Shown here piece after piece: positions 1 through 6,037 of a stretch of 7,284 bases of DNA (its first letter is position 1; the number at the start of each line of letters is the position of its first letter). Origin of the DNA: Candidatus Omnitrophota bacterium (GTDB lineage Bacteria > Omnitrophota > Gorgyraeia > Duberdicusellales > 4484-171). The position numbers were made by a program, and so were the translations under genes. Under the pieces are notes generated by a model that was not told the origin of the DNA, searched no databases, and was given only the letters and a program-made list of their open reading frames with translations. The stretch lies in NCBI GenBank assembly GCA_014728785.1, contig WJKZ01000189.1, positions 1 through 7,284 of the forward strand, read 5' to 3'.

Positions 1-55
1 CCCCGGGAGAACGGAGAACCTTAATTGTCTGCAGGAGGTCTTTTAAGTCTTTCAT
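1..55 (-). CDS. mazG: Probable nucleoside triphosphate pyrophosphohydrolase MazG, N-terminal fragment (cut by window edge)
   Basis: Only 18 codons are visible, reading MKDLKDLLQTIKVLRSPG before the window ends. This matches the usual start of MazG, a helix with a hydrophobic-LL-x-I-x-x-LR-x-P pattern that is followed in the family by G-C-P-W-D; the remaining base is a G, consistent with a second glycine. MazG hydrolyses NTPs and dNTPs to monophosphates and pyrophosphate as a housecleaning enzyme. Its ATG (55-53) overlaps the nitroreductase stop codon in an ATGA arrangement, so the two genes are co-transcribed and probably translationally coupled. No Shine-Dalgarno sequence precedes the start, as is common for such overlaps. 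The catalytic EExxE motifs lie outside the window, so the call rests on a short N-terminal pattern and on context. Confidence 0.6.
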   Translation of the reverse strand, partial: MKDLKDLLQTIKVLRSPG

Positions 56-645
56 TTTGAAACTATTTTATTATAATGAAGGACTTCTTTCAAAGGCCTT
101 TTTGGTACATAAAAATTGCCTGTTCCCTCAAGCCAGTATTTAACATTTGAGGAATCAGAAACTACCCGGGGAGACTCGGCTGGAAAACCGAGCGCAATCA
201 CTGAATCCAGAAGATAACGGGAAGGTATATTTAAAATTTTTTTCAGCCTTCTTTTTTTTACCGAACCCAGCCAGCAGGTAGCTACACCGAAAGAAAGCAA
301 AGAAAGCATAATATTTTCAGCAGCTGCTCCCACATCCCGTAAATCAAAACGCTTTGCTCTGTCTTTGTTTATGAGTATTACTATATAGGCAACCGGCCTG
401 GCTCCCGGCGGGGGGACCTTTCGCGGATACAAATATCCCGCCCATTTAAGAGAAAGAAACACATCCTTTAGTAAATTCTCTTTATCAAGTGCCAGATATT
501 CTATAAACTGTAGGTTGGCGGCCGAGGGGGCAAGACGACCGGCATCAATAGCTTTCTTTAATAATTTCGGAGGCACTTTTTTGGGATTAAACAGCCTTAC
601 TGAACGCCTTTTAAAAATCAGATTATTTAATTCATTCCCGCTCAT
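52..645 (-). CDS. Nitroreductase-family FMN-dependent oxidoreductase
   Basis: This 197-residue protein has the length and layout of a single-domain nitroreductase. RRSVR at residues 13-17 is the usual FMN-phosphate-binding start, and APSAANLQ at 39-46 is the second flavin-contacting loop. The helix GAAAENIML followed by FGVATCWLGSV (about 106-129) is the conserved FMN/dimer region, then comes ALGFPAESP (151-159), and RPLKEVLHY near the C-terminus supplies the usual final flavin-binding Arg. Such enzymes use NAD(P)H and FMN to reduce nitroaromatics, quinones or enones; the physiological substrate cannot be read from sequence. The start is ATG with AGAGG 10 bases upstream, one of the few clear ribosome sites in the window. 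It lies 6 bp after ribD and overlaps mazG by 4 bp, so it travels with riboflavin genes that make its cofactor. It lacks the features I would expect of BluB. Confidence 0.88.
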   Translation of the reverse strand: MSGNELNNLIFKRRSVRLFNPKKVPPKLLKKAIDAGRLAPSAANLQFIEYLALDKENLLKDVFLSLKWAGYLYPRKVPPPGARPVAYIVILINKDRAKRFDLRDVGAAAENIMLSLLSFGVATCWLGSVKKRRLKKILNIPSRYLLDSVIALGFPAESPRVVSDSSNVKYWLEGTGNFYVPKRPLKEVLHYNKIVSK

Positions 646-651
646 AAAATT

Positions 652-1737
652 TTATCCTCTTTTGCGCACAGGATATCCTCGAACCAGTATATCCGGCCCA
701 ACCCTGTCAATCGTAACATCTTCTAATACAGGACACCTGCCGGGAGTATCAAAACCTTCTCCGCCTACAGAGGAAAGGGCCTTTTTCCCGCCTAAAATTT
801 TAGGCGCTATGAAGCAATAAACCTTATCCACTAATCCGGCCCGGAAAAAATAACCGTTTGTTGTGGCTCCTCCTTCTACAAAGACCGACATTATGCCTAA
901 TTTATAAATTTCTTTTAATATGGCACGGGGAGGGATAATATTGTTTTTCGCTTTAATTTTAATGATCTGTGCCGGAAAATCCGGACCTTTTAACTCTCTA
1001 CCCCGGGAAGTAATTACTATATTCCTGGATGAATCACTGAAAAGACGGTTTGCAGGAAGCAAACCGCAACTACCGCTAATAATTGCCTTAAACGGCGTTT
1101 TTTTTCTCCCGTTTAAGGAGGGGTCATCCATTCTTAAAGTATTAGCTCCTATTAAAACACAATCGTACTTATCCCTTAACTTTTTTGCATAATCTCTGGC
1201 AATTTCGGAAGTGATCCATTTTGATACACCTCTGCATGAGGCTATCTTTCCGTCCAGAGTCTGGGCGATTTTTACCGCAACAAAGGGAAGATTTTGTTTC
1301 TGGTTTTTAAAAAATATTTCGTTAAGCCGGACGGATTTCTGGCGGCAAACTCCGACCTTGACTTCTATACCCGCTTTCTTTAATTTAGCCACAGACTTGC
1401 CTGAAACCATAACATTGGGATCTTCAGTTGCTATTACAACTCTTGCAAATTTTTTATTTATTATTTCATCTACACAGGGAGGAGTCCGGCCGAAATGACA
1501 ACAGGGCTCAAGAGTAATATAAATCGTGGCTCCTTTCAGAGAAACTCCGGCTTTCTCGATTGCTTCTCTTTCGGCATGAGCCGAACCTGCTTTTTTGTGG
1601 TAACCTCTCGATATTACCTTACCGTTCTTAACGATAAGTGCCCCTACCATAGGGTTAGGCGAGGTAAAACCCTCTCCCTTTGCGGCCAAAGCAAGGGCTT
1701 TTTCCATAAACAAAATATCTTTATCCTTACCTTTCAT
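652..1737 (-). CDS. ribD: Bifunctional riboflavin biosynthesis deaminase/reductase RibD
   Basis: RibD deaminates the pyrimidinone made from GTP and then reduces its ribosyl chain with NADPH. Counting from the ATG at 1737 (361 aa; E. coli RibD is 367), the N-terminal deaminase domain shows TSPNPMVGA (25-33), the HAE motif (54-56) and EPCCHFGRTPPC (77-88), giving zinc ligands H54, C79 and C88 and the proton-shuttling E56. The reductase domain begins near 150 with VKIAQTLDGKIA, then SKWIT (172-176), MDDPSLN (203-209), FVEGGATTNG (286-295) and LVDKVYCFIAPKILGG (302-317). The open frame extends 11 codons further to a TTG at 1770, but that TTG has GAGG directly adjacent (no spacing) and lies inside a GC-rich hairpin, so I prefer the ATG. 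Neither start has a well-placed Shine-Dalgarno sequence. It sits 6 bp ahead of the nitroreductase and 106 bp after the PHP gene, in a gap that holds its own candidate promoter. Confidence 0.95.
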   Translation of the reverse strand: MKGKDKDILFMEKALALAAKGEGFTSPNPMVGALIVKNGKVISRGYHKKAGSAHAEREAIEKAGVSLKGATIYITLEPCCHFGRTPPCVDEIINKKFARVVIATEDPNVMVSGKSVAKLKKAGIEVKVGVCRQKSVRLNEIFFKNQKQNLPFVAVKIAQTLDGKIASCRGVSKWITSEIARDYAKKLRDKYDCVLIGANTLRMDDPSLNGRKKTPFKAIISGSCGLLPANRLFSDSSRNIVITSRGRELKGPDFPAQIIKIKAKNNIIPPRAILKEIYKLGIMSVFVEGGATTNGYFFRAGLVDKVYCFIAPKILGGKKALSSVGGEGFDTPGRCPVLEDVTIDRVGPDILVRGYPVRKRG

Positions 1738-1758
1738 AAAAGTCAAACTTACAATGCC

Positions 1759-1787
1759 AAAAACGGCCAACCTCTTCGTCCCGGCCG
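1759..1787 (-). promoter_or_regulatory. GC-rich hairpin with U5 run in the ribD leader (possible attenuator)
   Basis: On the transcribed strand CGGCC (1787-1783) and GGCCG (1768-1764) can form a 5-bp all-GC stem around a 14-nt loop, followed at once by TTTTT (1763-1759). A competing 4-bp CCGG/CCGG stem just upstream shares bases with the first arm, so two mutually exclusive folds are possible. The element lies between the candidate ribD promoter and the preferred ATG. The stem is short and the run after U5 is not U-rich, so termination is unproven. If the TTG at 1770 were used, much of it would be coding. Confidence 0.3.
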
Positions 1788-1814
1788 GTCCGGAGCTTTA
1801 ACTTCTCTATCCGG

Positions 1815-1843
1815 ATAATATTTGTATACAAAATATATGTAAG
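1815..1843 (-). promoter_or_regulatory. Candidate sigma70-type promoter for ribD-nitroreductase-mazG
   Basis: Reading the minus strand just after the PHP stop codon, CTTACA (1843-1838) matches the -35 consensus at 4 of 6 and TATTAT (1820-1815) matches the -10 at 5 of 6, with a 17-bp spacer. Transcription would begin near 1808 and give a leader of about 70 nt. The match is good but the region is AT-rich, so a chance match is possible. Read-through from the upstream rib genes is equally possible. Confidence 0.45.
1821..1832. promoter_or_regulatory. Perfect 12-bp palindrome TTTGTATACAAA in the ribD promoter spacer (operator-like)
   Basis: The 12 bases read identically on both strands, and the symmetry continues as ATA/TAT if one extra T is allowed. 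It touches the candidate -10 hexamer and sits wholly between -35 and -10, the classic place for a repressor to block polymerase. The GT-AT-AC core resembles operators bound by GntR-type regulators, but no regulator gene is in view. A perfect 12-bp palindrome is expected once or twice by chance in 7 kb, so its position is the main evidence. Confidence 0.35.
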
Positions 1844-2674
1844 CTAACTGTTAAGCGACCCTTTTCTCTCTTTCATTTCCTTAACCCACTCATAGGAGAC
1901 AGTAACCTTTCCTACGTGGGTAAATTTCTTATAAGTGCCATGGGCATCAGAACCCCCGCTTTTCAATAAATTGTTATCCCTGATAATTTTCCAATAGATG
2001 TCTTTTTTGGTCTGCGGCATCCCGGGATAATTTATCTCTATCCCGTCCAGACCACGGCCTGCGAATTCACAGAACCAGGATTGATCCGGTATTAAATGAG
2101 GGTGAGCCATGAAAGCGAGCCCTCCTGCCCGACGTATGAGAGCAACCGCCTCTTCAACCGAATATTTACAATTAGCAACATAAGCAGGTTTATCGACCGA
2201 AAGATATTTTGTAAATACTTCTTTCAGAGAACCCACCTTGCCCTTACGTACAAGATAGAGTCCCAGGTGAAGACGGGTTGTAATGCTTTCTCCCAAACTC
2301 GCTAATAAATCAGATTTATCGATATCCAGCCCCAGCGAATTCAGCCTGTCTACCATAGAAGCCAACCTCATCCGGCGCAGGCTTTTTATCTCTGCCAACT
2401 CTTTATTCAGCATAGAGTCAGAGGCGTCTATAAAATATCCCAGAACATGAATTTCATACCCTTGGCGCTTGGCGCTCAGTTCTATGCCTTCAATTAATTC
2501 TATATTGAATTTTCTGCTGTAAAAACGTGCTTCTTCCAGACCTTCTATTGTATCGTGATCGGTAAGGGCAATACAGGAAAGATTTCGTTTGTGCGCCGAT
2601 TGGAATATATTCTCCAGAGAAGAATCGCTGTCGGAAAACAAAGAGTGAATATGCAAATCACAAAGCTGTTTCAT
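1844..2674 (-). CDS. PHP-domain metal-dependent phosphoesterase (YciV/RNase AM, nucleoside bisphosphatase-like)
   Basis: This 276-residue protein is a stand-alone PHP domain. The metal-binding motifs appear in family order: DLHIHS (6-11, ligands H8 and H10), LTDHDT (37-42), EGIELS (62-67, E65), IHVLGYFID (75-83, H76), RLHLGLYLV (134-142), MAHPH (189-193), GLDGIEINYP (208-217) and GGSDAHG (240-246, D243 and H245). This layout is that of the TrpH/YciV group, whose studied members are 3',5'-nucleoside bisphosphate phosphatases; E. coli YciV is RNase AM, which trims 5' ends of rRNAs. DNA polymerase III or HisK-type PHP domains are less likely given the length and the RLHLGLYLV helix region. It starts 8 bp after nusB with only AGG directly before the ATG, so coupling to nusB translation is likely. 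The exact substrate is inferred. Confidence 0.85.
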   Translation of the reverse strand: MKQLCDLHIHSLFSDSDSSLENIFQSAHKRNLSCIALTDHDTIEGLEEARFYSRKFNIELIEGIELSAKRQGYEIHVLGYFIDASDSMLNKELAEIKSLRRMRLASMVDRLNSLGLDIDKSDLLASLGESITTRLHLGLYLVRKGKVGSLKEVFTKYLSVDKPAYVANCKYSVEEAVALIRRAGGLAFMAHPHLIPDQSWFCEFAGRGLDGIEINYPGMPQTKKDIYWKIIRDNNLLKSGGSDAHGTYKKFTHVGKVTVSYEWVKEMKERKGSLNS

Positions 2675-2682
2675 CCTAAAAT

Positions 2683-3120
2683 TTATTTTTGCTTAAAAGC
2701 TGAATCCTCTCTTTTGGGGCTCTCCGTTTTATATATCTTATCAAGGACTCCGTTGACAAAACGGGGAGAATCTATATCCCCGAATTTCTTGGCCAGCTCT
2801 ATCGCTTCGTTTATGGATACCTTGGGCGGAATGTCTTCTGTGTAAAGCAATTCAAAACAGGCAATCCTTAAAATATTGCGGTCAATTATGGCCAGGCGCT
2901 CTATTTCCCAGTTTTTAACGTATTTTTTTATAATTAAATCAAGAGAGGCGATATTGCTGTGTATGCCCCTTATTAGCAGGGAAGAAAAATGAGCTACTTC
3001 TTTTTTTTGGGGATTGTTATCAAGATAATTACTTAAAGCCTCATCCGGCTCCATTCTTGCTACTTCTGTCTGGTAGAGAACGCACAATGCACACTCTCTC
3101 GCTTTTGACCTGAATCTCAT
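2683..3120 (-). CDS. nusB: Transcription antitermination factor NusB
   Basis: NusB binds boxA RNA together with S10 (NusE) and promotes antitermination in rRNA operons. The 145-aa protein has the usual all-helical pattern: SKARECALCVLYQTEV at 5-20 (family R-x-x-ARE-x-AL-x-x-LYQ), a basic-hydrophobic middle, WEIERLAIIDRNILRIACFELLY (71-93), then DIPPKVSINEAIELAKKFG (96-114) and SPRFVNGVLDKI (118-129). The ATG start agrees with family N-termini. AGGGG lies just 1 base from the ATG, too close for a normal ribosome site. The gene follows ribH after a 107-bp gap; ribH-nusB adjacency is common across bacteria and supports both calls. In that gap I see no convincing terminator or promoter. Confidence 0.95.
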   Translation of the reverse strand: MRFRSKARECALCVLYQTEVARMEPDEALSNYLDNNPQKKEVAHFSSLLIRGIHSNIASLDLIIKKYVKNWEIERLAIIDRNILRIACFELLYTEDIPPKVSINEAIELAKKFGDIDSPRFVNGVLDKIYKTESPKREDSAFKQK

Positions 3121-3227
3121 ACCCCTGTTTTACTTTAATTTATGTGATTTATAAAAACCTTCGTATCCTTAAAGAGGCTTGTATTTCAAATAGCCGGGAA
3201 ATTGAGAAAACTCAGCTGAATCTTATT

Positions 3228-3689
3228 TTAGCTCAAATGAGCGTAGAGATTAGCCATCTCAAGCAAGGCCAGAGCGGCATCACGGCCTTTATTGCCCTGC
3301 TTTGTTCCCGCCCTCTCTATAGCCTGATCAAGAGTATCTGCTGTGATTATACCGTAAGAAACGGGAATCTTTTTATCCTGAGATATCCGGGCTACACCTT
3401 TGGAAACTTCAGAAGCAATGTATTCAAAATGGGGCGTATCTCCTCTTATAACCGCTCCCAAGGCAATAATGCCGTCAAATTTTTTAGCATCCATTTTGCT
3501 TAGTACCTGGGGTATTTCAAAAGAACCCGGTGTCCATACAACTGTTATATCGTCCTCGGAGACGCCTGACTTTCTTAACGCATCAACACACCCCTGAAGT
3601 AACTGGGTGCTTATAAACTCGTTAAAACGCGAAATTACTATGGCTATCTTTTTTCCCTGACCGGAAAAACTTCCTTTTATCTCCTTCAT
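3228..3689 (-). CDS. ribH: 6,7-dimethyl-8-ribityllumazine synthase (RibH)
   Basis: RibH condenses the ribitylamino-uracil with dihydroxybutanone phosphate, giving the lumazine precursor of riboflavin; family members assemble into pentamers or 60-mers. The 153-aa length equals the B. subtilis enzyme (154). Visible motifs are ISRFNEFI (19-26; F22 stacks on substrate in the family), TPGSFEIP (53-60), LGAVIRGDTPHFEY (77-90, with H87 as the catalytic His equivalent), PVSYGIIT (109-116) and QAIERAGTKQGNKG (122-135), ending EMANLYAHLS. The start is ATG with a strong AGGAGGAGG run whose best GGAGG is 4 bases away, the best ribosome site in the window. It follows ribBA by 37 bp, so the two are one operon. 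Confidence 0.97.
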   Translation of the reverse strand: MKEIKGSFSGQGKKIAIVISRFNEFISTQLLQGCVDALRKSGVSEDDITVVWTPGSFEIPQVLSKMDAKKFDGIIALGAVIRGDTPHFEYIASEVSKGVARISQDKKIPVSYGIITADTLDQAIERAGTKQGNKGRDAALALLEMANLYAHLS

Positions 3690-3726
3690 TCCTCCTCCTC
3701 TCTTTTATCTCAACTAATTTAAAAAA

Positions 3727-4911
3727 CTAAAGTATATGATCTAATTTATTTTTCTTCGTATCCAAGTAATGTTTATTCTCCTCCGATGCTTTTATTTTTA
3801 TCGGTATACGCTCGACAATTTCGAGACCGTAACCTTCCAGCCCTATAATTTTTTTGGGGTTATTGGTCAATAACCTTATCTTTTTGACACCTAAGTCGGC
3901 TAATATCTGGGCACCTGTGCCGTAATCCCTCAGGTCGGAAGCAAAACCCAGCATATTATTTGCCTCTACCGTATCGACACCCTCCTCCTGCAGCTTATAC
4001 GCTTTAATCTTATTCTTAAGCCCTATACCTCTGCCTTCCTGCCGCATGTAGAGTAAAACACCTCCTTCTCCGGATATAATCTGAAGAGATTCGTGTAGCT
4101 GGGTACCGCAATCACATCGACAGGAGATGAATACATCTCCGGTAAGACACTCGGAATGTACCCTTACCAAGACGGGTTCGTCGGTAATTTCGCCCTTAAG
4201 CAGGGCAACATGTTCTGTGGAATCTATTAAAGACTCGTAGAGAAAAAGAATAAATTCTCCGTAAAGTGTAGGTAGCTTTACCTTTTCAACTAATTTTATA
4301 AGCTTTTCTTTTTTCCGGCGATATTCGATTAAAGAAGCTATGGTGCAGATTTTTAGATGATGTTTTTCCGCAAAAGGGATAAGATCGGAAAGTCTGGCCA
4401 TAGCTCCGTCTGATTTTATTATTTCACATATAACCCCTGCGGGCTTAAGTCCGGCCAAACGTGACAGGTCTACCGCCGCCTCGGTATGCCCTGCCCTGGT
4501 AAGCACTCCTCCGCTCCTGGCCTCTAATGGAAAGGTGTGACCGGGTTTAGTTAAATCATCGGGAGTACTTTCATCGTCAATTAGAACTTTTACTGTTCTT
4601 GCCCTGTCAAAAGCAGAAATACCGGTGGTAATCCCTCTTGAAGCATCAACCGAGACCCTCCAGGCGGTTTTAAACCTGTCCTGTTCCCGGTAATGCATGG
4701 GTTCAAGCCCTAAACACTTTATTCTTTCAGCGGTCAAGGGGGCACAAACCAGACCGCGGCCCTCCTTAATCATGAAATTGATATTTTCAGGTGTTGCAAA
4801 ATCAGCAGCCACTACCAGGTCGCCTTCATTTTCCCGGGCTTCATCATCCACCACTATAACCGGTTTACCCCTGGCTACATCTTCTAAAACATCCTCTACC
4901 GCATTAAACAT
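3727..4911 (-). CDS. ribA/ribB (ribBA): Bifunctional DHBP synthase / GTP cyclohydrolase II (RibBA)
   Basis: The 394-aa fusion opens both branches of riboflavin synthesis. The RibB half (about 1-200) makes 3,4-dihydroxy-2-butanone 4-phosphate: [13 protein letters not shown] (21-33), [16 protein letters not shown] (44-59), KPGHTFPL (122-129) and [11 protein letters not shown] (139-149, with H142 in the conserved metal-site position). The RibA half (about 201-394) opens the GTP ring: [13 protein letters not shown] (249-261), zinc ligands C255, C266 and C268, [12 protein letters not shown] (287-298), [11 protein letters not shown] (313-323), [12 protein letters not shown] (327-338) and [18 protein letters not shown] (346-363). 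Both halves look catalytically complete, with an additional Cys at 264. The start agrees with family N-termini, but no Shine-Dalgarno sequence lies at normal distance; GGUGA is 27 bases upstream behind a small hairpin. It heads ribBA-ribH with a promoter about 120 bp upstream. Confidence 0.97.
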   Translation of the reverse strand: MFNAVEDVLEDVARGKPVIVVDDEARENEGDLVVAADFATPENINFMIKEGRGLVCAPLTAERIKCLGLEPMHYREQDRFKTAWRVSVDASRGITTGISAFDRARTVKVLIDDESTPDDLTKPGHTFPLEARSGGVLTRAGHTEAAVDLSRLAGLKPAGVICEIIKSDGAMARLSDLIPFAEKHHLKICTIASLIEYRRKKEKLIKLVEKVKLPTLYGEFILFLYESLIDSTEHVALLKGEITDEPVLVRVHSECLTGDVFISCRCDCGTQLHESLQIISGEGGVLLYMRQEGRGIGLKNKIKAYKLQEEGVDTVEANNMLGFASDLRDYGTGAQILADLGVKKIRLLTNNPKKIIGLEGYGLEIVERIPIKIKASEENKHYLDTKKNKLDHIL

Positions 4912-4917
4912 ATCTGA

Positions 4918-4938
4918 AATTTTCTGATTAGGAAAATC
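4918..4938 (-). promoter_or_regulatory. Small hairpin between a GGUGA motif and the ribBA start codon
   Basis: On the RNA, GAUUUUC-type bases 4938-4932 pair with GAAAAU plus one U (4924-4918) in a 7-bp stem (one G-U) around a 7-nt loop. GGUGA lies at the foot of the stem, and 6 to 7 unpaired bases separate the other foot from the AUG. Folding would bring GGUGA to a ribosome-site distance from a start that otherwise lacks one. The role is inference; the complementarity is seen directly. Confidence 0.35.
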
Positions 4939-4967
4939 ACCAATTCTTATTATCTTCTATGGCTATA

Positions 4968-4992
4968 ATAAACTGTGACTTACACAATTTAT
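4968..4992 (-). promoter_or_regulatory. 10-bp stem-loop / inverted repeat in the ribBA leader
   Basis: The transcript can form AUAAAUUGUG paired with CACAGUUUAU across a 5-nt UAAGU loop, ten continuous pairs with one G-U. As DNA it is an inverted repeat with 9 of 10 matching arm positions. It sits about 35 nt after the predicted transcription start and about 57 nt before the ribBA ATG. It could be an operator or a leader RNA structure. It does not match the FMN riboswitch. Confidence 0.45.
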
Positions 4993-5031
4993 GAGAATCG
5001 GCAAGGTTTAAAAGGGTAACTATTCTGAAAT

Positions 5032-5060
5032 ACATTAACTCATAAGGTTGGCCTTGTCAA
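5032..5060 (-). promoter_or_regulatory. Promoter for the ribBA-ribH unit
   Basis: TTGACA (5060-5055) is a perfect -35 hexamer. After a 17-bp spacer the -10 is TAATGT (5037-5032), a 3 of 6 match that keeps the important T1, A2 and T6. The 20 or so bases upstream of the -35 are almost all A/T, like an UP element. The predicted start near 5025 leaves a leader of about 113 nt before ribBA. It lies downstream of the rpsI terminator, as expected for a separate unit. Confidence 0.6.
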
Positions 5061-5122
5061 GAAAATTAATGTTATTATATATAGCCGTAAGCGGGAGAAG
5101 ACTCTGGAGATAAAGACCGGGA

Positions 5123-5168
5123 AAGGAAAAATAAGGAACAGAAGGCGTTAGGGAAACACCTTCTCTGT
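5123..5168 (-). terminator. Rho-independent-type terminator after rpsI
   Basis: Downstream of the rpsI stop the RNA forms AGAAGGUG (5164-5157) paired with CGCCUUCU (5147-5140), eight pairs with one G-U, around a 9-nt loop. ACAG/CUGT pairing extends it if a 2-nt bulge is allowed. The stem is followed by UCCUUAUUUUU, a broken U tract, so efficiency may be moderate. It closes the rplM-rpsI unit ahead of the ribBA promoter. Confidence 0.6.
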
Positions 5169-5190
5169 ACCGGCAGAAAGCACCGGCAGA
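5169..5190. repeat. Two 9-bp direct repeats (13-bp period) just after rpsI
   Basis: ACCGGCAGA occurs at 5169-5177 and again at 5182-5190, separated by AAGC, directly abutting the rpsI stop codon and ending next to the terminator stem. It looks like a small tandem duplication. No function can be assigned. Confidence 0.6.
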
Positions 5191-5601
5191 TTATCTCTTG
5201 GTCCACTGGAATCTGCGCCGAGCCCCTTTACGTCCGTATTTTTTTCTTTCTTTGGCCCGCGGGTCGCGGGTAAGCAGGTCTTCTCTTCTCAGAGTGCTGC
5301 GCAGGTTAGGCTCTAACTGTACGAGACATCTGGCTATACCCAGGCTTACAGCCCCGGCCTGGCCTGATACTCCCCCGCCCTTAACATTGGCCTTGACATC
5401 GAGGGAATCTTCCATTTTGGCTACAGAAAGCGGACGTACCACCTGCACTCTGTTGTCGACGGTCGAAAAATAATTATCGTGTTTTTTGCCGTTTATGGTA
5501 ATTCGCCCTTTTCCGGAAGGGATAATCCTGACCCTGGCTACTGCTCTTTTACGTCTGCCCGTACCGGTAAATGCTTTATTTTTGTTTTCTTTTTCTGCCA
5601 T
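5191..5601 (-). CDS. rpsI: 30S ribosomal protein S9
   Basis: S9 belongs to the small-subunit head, and its C-terminal tail reaches the P-site tRNA. The 136-aa protein shows GTGRRKRAVARVRI (13-26), GKGRITINGK (30-39), a middle VKGGGVSGQAGAVSLGIARCLV, LTRDPRAKERKKYGRKGARRR (about 109-129) and the invariant terminal KR preceded by FQWT. It is about six residues longer than the E. coli protein because of a Lys/Asn-rich N-terminal tail. The ATG is 2 bp after the rplM stop, with GGAGG 7 bases upstream inside the last codons of rplM, so the start is secure. rplM-rpsI pairing is the normal bacterial arrangement. Confidence 0.98.
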   Translation of the reverse strand: MAEKENKNKAFTGTGRRKRAVARVRIIPSGKGRITINGKKHDNYFSTVDNRVQVVRPLSVAKMEDSLDVKANVKGGGVSGQAGAVSLGIARCLVQLEPNLRSTLRREDLLTRDPRAKERKKYGRKGARRRFQWTKR

Positions 5602-5603
5602 AG

Positions 5604-6029
5604 CTAAACCTCCACCACCTGTGGTTTCTGGGCCTGGTGATCATGCTGACCGTCGGGATATATCCTTAAAGATTTCAGCATTTTTGTGCCCAGTTTGTTT
5701 TTAGGCAACATACCTTTCACTGCAAGGTATAAGACTTTTGAGGGGTTTTTTTTCAAAAGTTCCCCCAGGCTTATCTCTTTTCTTCCGCCGGGATAACCGG
5801 AATATTTATTATATATTTTTTCTTCAATCTTTTTTCCGGTAACTTTAACATGCCTGGCATTTATAATAACGACCCGGTCACCGCACAAAAAATTAGGGGT
5901 ATAAGTAGCTTTGGTCTTACCCTGTAAAATCCAGGCCACCCGCACCGCCACCTTACCCAGAATCTTATCTTTGGCGTCTATAACAAACCACCTGCTCTCT
6001 TCGTTATTAAAAAATCTGGTCTTTTTCAT
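5604..6029 (-). CDS. rplM: 50S ribosomal protein L13
   Basis: L13 is an early-assembling large-subunit protein. At 141 aa it is collinear with E. coli L13 (142 aa): WFVIDAKDKILGKVAVRVAWILQGK near the N-terminus, YTPNFLCGDRVVIINA, VTGKK, YSGYPGGRKEI, AVKGMLPKNKLG and the closing HDHQAQKPQVVEV. The ATG start matches family N-termini (MKKT-like). No Shine-Dalgarno sequence is present, and a near-consensus promoter ends 8 bases before the ATG, so the message is predicted to be leaderless or to carry a leader of a few bases. rpsI follows after 2 bp. Confidence 0.98.
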   Translation of the reverse strand: MKKTRFFNNEESRWFVIDAKDKILGKVAVRVAWILQGKTKATYTPNFLCGDRVVIINARHVKVTGKKIEEKIYNKYSGYPGGRKEISLGELLKKNPSKVLYLAVKGMLPKNKLGTKMLKSLRIYPDGQHDHQAQKPQVVEV

Positions 6030-6037
6030 GGGAATTT

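Noticed and set aside
52..645. The nitroreductase as BluB (FMN to dimethylbenzimidazole), suggested by its riboflavin neighbours.
   Set aside because: The flavin-loop and helix motifs follow ordinary nitroreductases, and no cobalamin genes are nearby.
515..820. Plus-strand frames opposite the nitroreductase, ribD, ribBA and rpsI.
   Set aside because: Each is antisense to a gene with strong family motifs, and none has a convincing protein pattern.
1738..1770. TTG start at 1770 for ribD (372 aa).
   Set aside because: GAGG touches the TTG with no spacing, the added residues are not part of the family domain, and the internal ATG gives a normal-length protein.
1738..1800. A segment resembling the 3' end of the FMN riboswitch (GTTAAAG, TCCGGA, GGGA, GAAGA in order) upstream of ribD.
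   Set aside because: The spacing needs several gaps, the other conserved riboswitch segments are absent, and the 106-bp gap is too short for a full element. Likely chance in purine-rich DNA; an RF00050 covariance search would settle it.
3121..3227. A promoter or terminator in the ribH-nusB gap (TTGAAA-like -35, small TGAG/CTCA stem).
   Set aside because: The -10 match is poor and the stems are 4-5 bp, so nothing is above background.
3144..3503. A 119-codon open frame on the plus strand opposite ribH.
   Set aside because: It lies almost wholly antisense to ribH, shows no recognisable domain, and its neighbours on that strand are all shadows of minus-strand genes.
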